From contig CAZDCD010000004.1 in the NCBI GenBank assembly GCA_964503885.1, positions 124,001 to 188,000 of the forward strand: a stretch of 64,000 bases of DNA, given 5' to 3'. The position numbers and the translations under genes were made by a program. Of the stretch, positions 55,001 through 62,170 are shown piece after piece (the stretch's first letter is position 1; every line of letters starts with the position of its first letter). The DNA comes from CAZDCD01 sp964503885. Lineage in GTDB: Bacteria > Bacteroidota > Bacteroidia > Bacteroidales > UBA10428. A model generated the notes under the pieces. The model worked only from the letters and a program-made list of their open reading frames with translations. It did not search any database and was not told where the DNA came from.

Positions 55001-56045
55001 TCTCAACACCCTTTCTGATGATCTATATTATCAGTGGTTGATCCATCTGACCCACTCCCTTGAAAAAGTTGAGAACATTGAAATTAAAGACCATGTCATT
55101 GAATTATTAAAACAGAGAAAAGACCAGACCCGGGACGACAGCATTAAACACGAAGTAGAAAACTGGTTTGATTCCATTGAACTGGAAAAGAAGATCAGGT
55201 CGGGCGGGAATTTAGAAATAGATCAAGTTCTGGAACAATGGAAAAACAGGAAGGATAGCTGGCTGTATCCATTGATCCTGGAAACCTGTATAAGAAATGG
55301 CTATTTTAACGATGAAATCAAGAACAGCAGCCTGGAAGCGATTAGAACCGGCCTGCTGTTTCCCGATAAAGGCAATACATACCTGTATTTAGCCCACCAG
55401 TTATCATTTATTAATTTAGACAGCCGGGAACTGAACCTTTCTCTGACGTGCCTCGAAGAACACATAAAATTCTGGGAAGACAAACTGGCAATTGATTACT
55501 CGATACAGATCTATGAAAGATTGGAAGCCTGCAAATATGGAAACTCTGTATTCATTAAAGCGAAACTGGAAGAACTGAAAAAAGAGAAATGGATAAATGA
55601 TCACCTGCAATTGCTGCCTTCCCTGATTAATAAGGGAGCATATTATATTCTCTTCAAAGAATATTTCAAATCATTGCTGAGGTATGGACTGCCTGTTGAT
55701 ATTGATTACCAGGAGCTATATACCAGGTTGAATGTCAAACCTGATGAAAAGGTACAATTTGTGGCAAAATGGAAAAGGGGTGGAAGTGAATTGCCAGCTC
55801 TTTTTTTAAGGGACGGCAACTTTACTTATATAAACAGCGATTTTATCATGCTGGGAGATTTCCTGTTATCCCATCAGTTGCTTAACGATCCGGCATATGA
55901 TGTTGACAGGCGGGAACTGAATTCACATGTGTGCAAACATATAAGTGAACTTTTTGAAGTAATAAAAAGCCTTAAAGTACCTGATTATTTTATCCATACG
56001 CTCGACAGTTTTATTGAAAAACATCTTTATACCATCCCGGAATAA
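52032..56045 (+). CDS. Giant AT-rich membrane protein with degenerate KAP/STAND-like layout
   Basis: 1337 residues, no signal peptide. Two membrane helices (about 136-155 and 176-193) interrupt the N-terminal region. Before them YFIEADDTDGMSWS sits where a P-loop should be but has no GK[ST]. After them CFVFVDKYETLDL (242-254) resembles a Walker B strand, and VWVIFQTSIKNSE and FKLKLLKYKEKEELIKAL resemble the sensor strand and Leu-rich segment of STAND or KAP ATPases. The remaining 1000 residues are helical with no clear repeat period, like the C-terminal sensor region of defence NTPases. The gene is very AT-rich (10 GC in 60 at 53581). It appears as a single gene flanked by ATTGATC repeats. 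A membrane-bound sensor with no working ATPase is inferred; a defence role is speculative. Confidence 0.7.
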   Translation: MNPKNTISFISHKEHEKFENYYLSRSFTLENSASSEDELHKFFSREISAVVKKGDYHTPKCYFIEADDTDGMSWSLEKLKNSLSDSHGHFYCTGLIDTKRNEDLPRIAQLISEKVLIKLAVRNNLMPRFQNKSPLRVFFLSLISIFIATVFIVLKKILENLAPHDFSEVIKLLYDPYFITVFIVAVLVGFVLQKKSSASKKSKEEAVIELNNNLRDEDSIHSKKYKNLLHKVSQCLLVNYPCFVFVDKYETLDLFSQKVIETYFNSDFFSPGLAVWVIFQTSIKNSEKLYIQVDQLAQSPIFKLKLLKYKEKEELIKALDLPHYYADYTTIKEICHGKANEKNINTLIAKLREYNMANPVKPDTATETDLLYILSLNTKPYNLFYSYEYYIEVFKSGEERDNIRNIILKDILKNIPLTKAKLEPRFIKIFNELNYSIVRDNGTFKVADGLNEAFKHVFAELNLPDPKLGHLYWSLFHGDRLQKHASQFLWTRILTYQLRNTDYNAYEKYENSEDYKKIILNLYNYHIKAINLSIKTCYTQEIIELLKISKSLLSHESLYSNVTILNNFLKKAWQVYSLLYDNQVLEIIFSIVNDCQIPSHEVENILDTVFFETLSEPDIQRSENRLNLFCIHPVEYKNSKAISNYFRTLSAWFSISLIPLMKNRFEELSLYSAALFSFDHLNYQNRALERIITNEEDEFKEIDFRTLSLSIWASALKLKCHANQGLIFPNMIKNTENIDLNRVLQFIGKPLNQEFDELLKFIESVLSEIKKYNLNIIEKGESSKEATYYSKGLIFELVTISLASVIMSLKYLHANPSDTSLLEKINTIFSMSNELVNVDLPPIRNTSEIHGSSYVMKIDDLFEFSSIIWERLGLTSINNQIAIRRLQFLLECNQNESELLNKLEDLRLPLNEHNFLGLLCNVILAAGLNQIELKSFYFNRAIQVLFDNNSGIVIKREFSLMLVIYLYHVKANIDRYFLEILSEKDFFTGFLNTLSDDLYYQWLIHLTHSLEKVENIEIKDHVIELLKQRKDQTRDDSIKHEVENWFDSIELEKKIRSGGNLEIDQVLEQWKNRKDSWLYPLILETCIRNGYFNDEIKNSSLEAIRTGLLFPDKGNTYLYLAHQLSFINLDSRELNLSLTCLEEHIKFWEDKLAIDYSIQIYERLEACKYGNSVFIKAKLEELKKEKWINDHLQLLPSLINKGAYYILFKEYFKSLLRYGLPVDIDYQELYTRLNVKPDEKVQFVAKWKRGGSELPALFLRDGNFTYINSDFIMLGDFLLSHQLLNDPAYDVDRRELNSHVCKHISELFEVIKSLKVPDYFIHTLDSFIEKHLYTIPE

Positions 56046-56081
56046 GGATAGATAATTTAACGCTATATTTTCTAATTTGAT

Positions 56082-56142
56082 TGGTCATTGATTCTTGTTA
56101 TTTGAAATTTAACTGGTCATTGATCATTGTTATTTGAAATTT
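56082..56142. repeat. Tandem 29-base repeat after the 52032 gene
   Basis: Two copies starting TGGTCATTGAT and ending ATTTGAAATTT (56082-56110 and 56114-56142), identical at 27 of 29 positions, begin 37 bases after the stop of the 1337-residue protein. They carry the ATTGATC core also found upstream of the gene. Confidence 0.6.
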
Positions 56143-56216
56143 CATGCCTCAAACTCAGCATAAACAATCATTTTGAATCAAATTAATAAGATTAATCTAA
56201 AATTATGTATATTATA

Positions 56217-56247
56217 TTTGACATTGTGTAAATTATTTTTATCTTTG
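56217..56247 (+). promoter_or_regulatory. Consensus Bacteroidota promoter for the 56288 operon
   Basis: TTTG at 56217-56220 and TATCTTTG at 56240-56247 match the -33 and -7 consensus with a 19-base spacer, the best such pair in the window. Transcription should start near 56252, giving a leader of about 35 bases. Confidence 0.6.
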
Positions 56248-56287
56248 TGTCGATAATAGTAATCATAATGTAAATAAAAACAGACAA

Positions 56288-56746
56288 ATGGAAGGAGCTA
56301 TGTACCGTAAAGAAAAAAGGATAGTGGTATCGCTGATCAGCACTATAGTGATATTCGGACTATATTCCCTGTACGTATACCACAGGCATATTGCTGGGAA
56401 TCCCGATGTACTGAACGACTTTAAATTCTGGGGTAAAACATTTCTTATTTTTGTACCGGTAATGATAGTTGCGCAAATTATCATTCATATTATTTTTGCC
56501 ATCATCAATAAAATAGTAACAAACGAGGACATGCCCACCATTACCGATGAGATGGACAAGCTCATTGAACTGAAAGCCTTAAGGGTTTCCCATTGGACAT
56601 ATTCACTCGGTTTTCTTCTGTCCATGGGCTCGCAAGCCATCGGCATGCAACCCTGGGTGTTGTTCATCACTCTGATTGCTTCATGTTTTGCAGGAACCCT
56701 GGCTTCAGAGATGACAAAGATCTATCTGTACCGGAAAGGAGTCTGA
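56288..56746 (+). CDS. Four-helix inner membrane protein
   Basis: 152 residues with four hydrophobic helices: about 12-32 (VVSLISTIVIFGLYSLYVY), 51-70 (FLIFVPVMIVAQIIIHIIFA), 105-120 and 125-143. The loops are acidic (TNEDMPTITDEMDKLIELKALR). It resembles the DUF2178-like membrane protein that often accompanies a small Xre regulator; the match is from memory of layout. It is first in an operon: the next gene starts one base after its stop. Confidence 0.75.
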   Translation: MEGAMYRKEKRIVVSLISTIVIFGLYSLYVYHRHIAGNPDVLNDFKFWGKTFLIFVPVMIVAQIIIHIIFAIINKIVTNEDMPTITDEMDKLIELKALRVSHWTYSLGFLLSMGSQAIGMQPWVLFITLIASCFAGTLASEMTKIYLYRKGV

Positions 56747-56747
56747 A

Positions 56748-56990
56748 ATGGGCACATGTCATATCAGCAACAATATCCGGAAACTTCGTTTTTACCATAA
56801 CGAAATGACCCAACAGGAACTGGCCGACAAAACGGGGGTGACGCGACAAACCATTGTAGCCATTGAAAACGGGAAATACTCTCCTACCCTTGAACTGGCC
56901 TTTCGTATCGCACGTGTGTTCGATGCACCGCTGGAAGAAGTGTTCTCGTTTAATCCTGAGGATAATACAAAGCAACCAATTAAAAAATGA
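56748..56990 (+). CDS. Small Xre-family regulator
   Basis: 80 residues, almost entirely an HTH_3 domain (about 8-62: NNIRKLRFYHNEMTQQELADKTGVTRQTIVAIENGKYSPTLELAFRIARVF) as in the YozG type regulators. There is no sensor domain. It starts one base after the membrane protein gene and its stop overlaps the next ATG by four bases (ATGA), so it is translationally coupled. It probably controls its own operon. Confidence 0.88.
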   Translation: MGTCHISNNIRKLRFYHNEMTQQELADKTGVTRQTIVAIENGKYSPTLELAFRIARVFDAPLEEVFSFNPEDNTKQPIKK

Positions 56991-57700
56991 AAAAAACGGA
57001 GACCACCGGAAAAACCGCGACAATTGTGGGTGTATTGTATATTACCGGGACAATCGCAGGCATATTGAGTGTTGTATTTACAGGACCTGTTCTCAATGCC
57101 CCGGATTATCTTGTTAAAATTTCTGCACATGAAAACCGGCTTATAACAGGAGCACTTTTTTTACTGGTTATGGGGTTAGCACTCGCCATGATCCCGGTGT
57201 TGATGTTTCCCGTCTCAAAAAAATACAACGAAGTCCTGGCGCTTGGTTATGTGGTGTTCAGGGGTGCACTTGAAACCATTACCTATATTGGTATGGCCTT
57301 AGGATGGCTTCTGCTTCTGACGTTAAGTAAGGCCTATGTTCAGGCCGGAGCCCCGGACGTTTCCGGATTTACGGCTGTGGGTAGCTTTCTGTCTGATTCA
57401 AAAATGATTGCATCAGTTACTACGGTCGTTTTTATCCTGGGTGCCCTGATGTTTTATTCCCTGTTATATCAGTCAAGGCTCGTCCCCCGGTGGATATCGG
57501 GCTGGGGACTCATTGCAGCCGTTCCCTATCTGGCGGCCGGCCTGCTGGTCATTTTCTCTGTCATCGGTCATATGTCTGCAGCCGATACCCTTTTGCGTAT
57601 GCCTTTAGGCCTGCAGGAAATGGTCCTGGCGGTATGGCTGATCGTGAAGGGATTCAATTCACCGGCAATGTCCGGAGTGCCTGTTAAATCAGATCATTAA
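56987..57700 (+). CDS. DUF4386-type membrane protein
   Basis: 237 residues with about six hydrophobic segments. The N-terminal ATIVGVLYITGTIAGILSVVF, then ITGALFLLVMGLALAMIPVLMFPVSKK and a C-terminal block of helices match the DUF4386 pattern. Function unknown. ATGA overlap with the Xre gene shows translational coupling. Confidence 0.8.
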   Translation: MKKTETTGKTATIVGVLYITGTIAGILSVVFTGPVLNAPDYLVKISAHENRLITGALFLLVMGLALAMIPVLMFPVSKKYNEVLALGYVVFRGALETITYIGMALGWLLLLTLSKAYVQAGAPDVSGFTAVGSFLSDSKMIASVTTVVFILGALMFYSLLYQSRLVPRWISGWGLIAAVPYLAAGLLVIFSVIGHMSAADTLLRMPLGLQEMVLAVWLIVKGFNSPAMSGVPVKSDH

Positions 57701-57730
57701 TCAAATAGAAAACCAATAAATCAAACCCAA

Positions 57731-58759
57731 ATGAAAGCTGCTGTATATGAAAAATACGGACCGCCCGAAGTTCTTGAAATCAGGGAAGTAGATAAACCTG
57801 TTCCGAAAGACAATGAAATACTGGTGAAAATATCTGCGGCATGCATAAATTATAACAACCTGGTCCGCCTAAGCGGTAAACCTTTCCTGGCGCGCATGAT
57901 GGGCGTAGGATTGTTCAGACCGAAATATACGATACCCGGTAACGACATTGCCGGGCGGATTGAAGCTGTTGGCCGTAACATCACCCTTTTTAAACCGGGC
58001 GATGAGGTGTTCGGGGACATCTCGGTGAGCGGCCAGCGTGCCTTTGCCGAATATGCCTGCGTTCCTGAACATGAACTGGTGCTGAAACCGGCTAACCTGT
58101 CCTTTGAGGAGGCAGCGGCAGTGCCTGAATCGGCGCTCGTCGCACTGCAGGCTCTCCGTGATAAAGGTAAGATCAGGGAAGGCATGAAGGTTTTAATCTA
58201 TGGGGCATCAGGAGGCATTGGTACCTTTGCAGTGCAGATTGCCAAATCGTTCGGCGCTGAAGTGACCGGGGTATGTAGCACAATAAATCTGGACATGGTG
58301 CGGGCAATCGGTGCAGATCATGTGGTGGATTATACAAAAGAAGATTTTGCCAAAAACGGGATACGGTATGACCTGATTGTTGCCACTGCCGGATACCGTT
58401 CGATTTTCGATTATAACCGTGCACTGGCCCACGGAGGAATTTTTGTGGCAACCGGGGGTTCCATGAAAGGCCCTCATGCGATGTCCCAGATTTTCCAGCC
58501 CATGTTCATCGGACCATGGATCGCCTTGTTCGGAAAACTGTCTGCCCGGAATGCCGGTAAAAAACTGGGGTCCCTGTCGCTTAAAATAAACCGGGAAGAC
58601 CTGGTATTTTTAAAAGAGCTGCTTGAAGCCGGCAAGGTAAAACCCGTCATCGACCGATGCTACCCTTTACATGAGGTCGTGCAGGCTCTCCGGTATTATG
58701 AGGAAGGGCATGCCCGGGGAAAAGTCGTATTGACTGTGGAACCTGAAACAACGCGTTGA
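57731..58759 (+). CDS. Zinc-independent MDR-family NAD(P) oxidoreductase
   Basis: 342 residues. The N-terminal GroES-like fold has KAAVYEKYGPPEVLEIREV and GNDIAGRIEAVG, and the Rossmann half has LIYGASGGIGTFAVQIAKSFGAEVTGVCST with the GADHVVDYTKEDF motif. The catalytic-zinc Cys-His set of true alcohol dehydrogenases is not seen, so it is likely a quinone-oxidoreductase-like enzyme. The substrate is unknown. It is last in the operon from 56288, 30 bases after the DUF4386 gene. Confidence 0.9.
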   Translation: MKAAVYEKYGPPEVLEIREVDKPVPKDNEILVKISAACINYNNLVRLSGKPFLARMMGVGLFRPKYTIPGNDIAGRIEAVGRNITLFKPGDEVFGDISVSGQRAFAEYACVPEHELVLKPANLSFEEAAAVPESALVALQALRDKGKIREGMKVLIYGASGGIGTFAVQIAKSFGAEVTGVCSTINLDMVRAIGADHVVDYTKEDFAKNGIRYDLIVATAGYRSIFDYNRALAHGGIFVATGGSMKGPHAMSQIFQPMFIGPWIALFGKLSARNAGKKLGSLSLKINREDLVFLKELLEAGKVKPVIDRCYPLHEVVQALRYYEEGHARGKVVLTVEPETTR

Positions 58760-58963
58760 ATAAACGATAACTCAACGACTATATTTCAAATTAGGACCGG
58801 TATATATCCCCAGGGAAACCCGATCAGCAGAACACGAACCGAAAGCGGCAAGGTAGTATTTATTTTCATGTAACTTTTTTATATATTGAACCGTCTTACA
58901 CAAAATTGCCTTTATAACGAAAAACCTAAAAAATAAATAAGAAAATCCTATAAAACCTATTAG

Positions 58964-60700
58964 ATGCAAAAAGAAAGAGAACAAGTTCTGTCCGGCAGAA
59001 CTTTACAGCAAAAGCCGGTCCGTCTCTGGCCCGGAGTAGTTATAGTATTGCTCCAATGGTTTGTCAGGTTTGGTTTGCCTTACATTGAACCCGCCACCAT
59101 GGAAACCGGAATATTAGGAGGAATCATTGGCGGCCTGGCCATCCTGGTCTGGTGGGCCTTCTTCAGCCGTGCACCCCGGTTCGAACGCTGGAGTGCGATC
59201 GTCCTGATGATTGCGCTGCCGGTTACAGTATTTGGCCTCCTCCATGAGTCACTTAAGACAGCTATGATGGGCATGATGTATGGCATTTTCGTCATCCCAG
59301 TGCTGAGCCTTGCCTTCGTGATCTGGGCAGTGGCTGCATATCGACTCCCCATAGTGCCCCGGCGCATTTCAATGGCCGCGGTGATTCTCTTCGCCTCCGG
59401 ATTCTGGGCCCTCCTGCGAACAGAAGGCATGACCGGTGAAGCCCGTCATGATTTTGCATGGCGGTGGTCGAAAACGCCCGAGGAACGGTTGCTGTCCCAG
59501 ACCGAGGATGAACCGGTTATGCTTCCCGAAGATAATGAAACTGCAAGGGAAGAATCCGACTGGCCCGGCTTTCGCGGCCCCGAAAGAAATGGCATTATCC
59601 ATGGTGTGCGGATCAACACCGACTGGTCCGCTTCGCCTCCGGTTGAAATGTGGCGGAGGCCGATAGGACCGGGGTGCTCTTCCTTCGCAATTCATGCCGG
59701 ACTTCTTTATACCCAGGAACAGCGCGGCGACGATGAGGTCGTTTCCTGTTACAGCCTGAATACCGGCGAGCCTGTGTGGAAACACCACGACCCGGCCCGG
59801 TTCTGGGATTCTCATGCCGGTGCCGGTCCACGCTCAACACCCACCTATAAAGAGGGTCGTATCTATTCATTGGGGGCCACGGGAATCCTGAACGTTCTCG
59901 GTGCATACGACGGCATCGTAGCGTGGTCGAGGAATGCAGCAGATGACACTGAGGTGAAGATACCGGGCTGGGGGTATACCAGCTCTCCCCTGGTGGTCGA
60001 CAGCATAGTGGCAGTTGCGATAGCCGGTGAACTTTTAGCCTATGATCGTAACACAGGCGATCTGCTCTGGACCGGACCCGATGGCGGAGAAAGTTACAGC
60101 TCTCCCCAGTTGCTGATCACCGGCAGCATAAAACAGATCGTATTTATGAACAAAGCGGGGGTAACAAGCTTTGCACCGGCTGACGGAAAAGAACTGTGGA
60201 CACTTCCGTGGGAAGGTGTCCGGATCATTCAGCCGGCCCTGATCACCGGCAACGATATGCTGATTGATGCAGGCAATATAAAAGGAATACGCCGCATTGC
60301 CGTCACAAATGGGCCCGAAGGCTGGAAGATCAAAGAGCGCTGGACTACAGACCAGCTCAAGACCAACTTCAATGACCTGGTCGTTCATAAAGGCCATGTC
60401 TATGGGTTTGACGGTCCTTACCTTGTGTGCATCGACACCGGGAACGGAAACCGCACATGGAAAGGAGCACGATACACCGGTGAACTCATTTTGCTGGCTG
60501 ACCAGGACTTGCTGGTGGTGCTTTCGGAGAAAGGCGAGGTGGCGCTTGTAGCTGCCGAACCGGATGCGTTCAGGGAACTTGGACGGTTCAATGCCCTTGA
60601 GGGCAAGACCTGGAATCACCCGGCAATGGCCGGAACCATCCTGGTGGTTCGCAACGGCGAGGAGATGGCAGCCTTCAGACTGTCACCCGCAGGTGTCTGA
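58964..60700 (+). CDS. Membrane-anchored PQQ-like propeller protein
   Basis: 578 residues. Five hydrophobic helices fill residues 20-155, followed by a PQQ-type beta-propeller from about 195 (WPGFRGPERNGI, SFAIHAGLLYTQEQRGDDEVVSCYSLNTGEPVWKH, DSHAGAGPRSTPTY, YDRNTGDLLWTGPDGGESYSSPQ). WPGFRGPxRNG is the usual start of propellers in Planctomycetes-like outer proteins. It has no catalytic dehydrogenase Asp that I can point to, so it may only bind ligands. The base composition is clearly richer in GC than the neighbours (36 of 60 at 59641), suggesting transfer. The following frame has no start. Confidence 0.82.
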   Translation: MQKEREQVLSGRTLQQKPVRLWPGVVIVLLQWFVRFGLPYIEPATMETGILGGIIGGLAILVWWAFFSRAPRFERWSAIVLMIALPVTVFGLLHESLKTAMMGMMYGIFVIPVLSLAFVIWAVAAYRLPIVPRRISMAAVILFASGFWALLRTEGMTGEARHDFAWRWSKTPEERLLSQTEDEPVMLPEDNETAREESDWPGFRGPERNGIIHGVRINTDWSASPPVEMWRRPIGPGCSSFAIHAGLLYTQEQRGDDEVVSCYSLNTGEPVWKHHDPARFWDSHAGAGPRSTPTYKEGRIYSLGATGILNVLGAYDGIVAWSRNAADDTEVKIPGWGYTSSPLVVDSIVAVAIAGELLAYDRNTGDLLWTGPDGGESYSSPQLLITGSIKQIVFMNKAGVTSFAPADGKELWTLPWEGVRIIQPALITGNDMLIDAGNIKGIRRIAVTNGPEGWKIKERWTTDQLKTNFNDLVVHKGHVYGFDGPYLVCIDTGNGNRTWKGARYTGELILLADQDLLVVLSEKGEVALVAAEPDAFRELGRFNALEGKTWNHPAMAGTILVVRNGEEMAAFRLSPAGV

Positions 60701-61180
60701 GAGGATTTTTTTTGTTCCTGCACAGACAAGAAAGAACCGGTTGAGACGACAACAGGCTCATTTCGCGACATCACTGAAAAAATTTCACTACAGGAGTTCG
60801 AAGATGTTGTGTCGTTCATCCTTGAAAACGGCGACAGGGAAACCTATTGCACCATCTATAACCATAACCCGCATTATGCGTTCGAAGGATTTGATGTATA
60901 CCTGAACCCGGAGACCAGGCAGAGAAATGTGATCTGCAACCCGACGCTATCCGGTTTTAACGTGATAGCGCTCAGGGATATAAATGCGTATCCGCAGTAT
61001 TATTACATGCTTACTGTGTGGACGGGAGACGCGGAAAATGAAGAGATAACTCCGGACATCCCGGGTACGGAAGAAGAGAACGTTTACCTGCTCCAATTCG
61101 CCGGCATTGATCAGAACACCACAGCACAGCATCTTGACGGATACCTGTCGGTGATCAGGCAGACCATGGGCAGCCATTGA
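60701..61180 (+). pseudogene. Lipoprotein gene lacking its start, joined to the PQQ gene end
   Basis: The codons right after the PQQ stop are in frame and read EDFFCSCTDKKEPVETTTG, which looks like the end of a lipoprotein signal (FFCSC) and the start of a mature lipoprotein. There is no ATG, GTG or TTG before GTG at 60809, so the signal peptide start is missing. The frame stays open to 61180, with later segments VVSFILENGDRETYC, YHPHYAFEGFDVYLN-like and GYLSVIRQTM. Either the 5' end was lost at a recombination point or a shortened protein starts at 60809. Family not recognised. Confidence 0.55.
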
Positions 61181-61211
61181 TGCACCGCTAAACGCAATTT
61201 GCAATTGCGCG

Positions 61212-61490
61212 TTGAACCACACTGAATTTGTAATTCAATTTCACGTAATGATGGTAATAAGCGGGCTCATCTGGCTGACCTGTTCCATAAATCACTGGTA
61301 TCCAAAACCTCCTGACAACTTCAATACCATTGAGATAATTGCAATATTTCAACATTTGTCTGAAATAGATTTTAATGATAGTTATTATATTGAATTAGCA
61401 AAGATAGGTAGGTTGAAAATTGTTACAGATGATCATGATTTCATTAAGTGTTCTCAACACAATTTGGAAATAATAACTTTAAGTAATTAA
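61212..61490 (+). pseudogene. C-terminal fragment of a PIN-domain protein
   Basis: A 92-codon frame whose last 50 residues (DFNDSYYIELAKIGRLKIVTDDHDFIKCSQHNLEIITLSN) match the end of a PIN ribonuclease, with the Asp of LA..., TDDHDF and the final I[IL]T.N. The N-terminal acidic motif is absent and the first 35 residues do not look like a PIN domain. It is probably a broken VapC-type toxin. No antitoxin gene is seen. Confidence 0.55.
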
Positions 61491-61606
61491 AATAAATATA
61501 ATTATATAAATGTACAATTTTGTAAATCCTGATGAAGTAGTTATTTCAGCTCATTCCCCAGTTGATAGAGATGGAATATCTCTTGGCTATTCATGCGAAT
61601 CAAGGG

Positions 61607-61982
61607 TTACAATACTATAGTTATAAAAGCTACAGCCAGTCTACCAAACACATGTATCATTAGATCTTTAGTATATCTTACCTTGCCAGCTCTTTGAATA
61701 TCAACTCTTTCAATAAGCCAATTAGAAATAGCTTCTATCGGTTGTCTTACACGGGATACTGCCGTGGAGAATTAGTCATCGACAGCCTTCAATCTCATTT
61801 TAATCACGTCAGACATTCCTAACTCCTTTTATTGGAGTTAACATTCCGGAGTTTTGTTTTAGTATCATCTGTTGATTAAGGTACTGATCCATATAAATCT
61901 TATCACCAATGAAAGTCCTGTTTTCAATTTTTGCCCATGCCTGTTTAATTTGTTCAAGTGCTATATTTGGTGTAATTGCATT
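61607..61982 (-). pseudogene. Remnant of a DDE transposase (insertion sequence)
   Basis: Read on the minus strand from 61982, ITPNIALEQIKQAWAKIEN, RTFIGDKIYMDQYLN and MLTPIKGVRN are followed by a stop, and then, in a neighbouring frame, FSTAVSRVRQPIEAISNWLIE and IQRAGKVRYTKDLMIHVFGRLAVAF. The RQPIE segment carries the last acidic residue of the DDE triad. One frameshift and one in-frame stop break it, and there is no N-terminal half. No terminal inverted repeats were identified. The element is dead. Confidence 0.65.
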
Positions 61983-62170
61983 CTACGTAAAGGTTAGCAG
62001 TGAATAAATTTAAAATTTTATTGTTGTCTATTTTCTATATTTAGATAACTTTATTGGCTGTTTTACAGGATCTTTTCAGGGAGAATTTAATTATTAATCG
62101 GTATAGTTTCTTGACTTAATAAGTTGCTGATAAGTGGTTTGTTCGATAATTAAACTAATTAATCAAAAAA
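61983..62170. other. Intergenic region before the CE15 gene
   Basis: AT-rich leader of the esterase gene. No exact TAnnTTTG box and no clear hairpin were found. Confidence 0.35.

Noticed and set aside
60564..60905. 113-codon frame crossing the PQQ and lipoprotein region
   Set aside because: It is a shadow of two better frames, with Arg/Trp-rich composition and no plausible start.
61510..61620. 36-codon plus-strand frame starting MYNFVNPDEVV
   Set aside because: It overlaps the 3' end of the transposase remnant and lies in decayed sequence; nothing else supports it.
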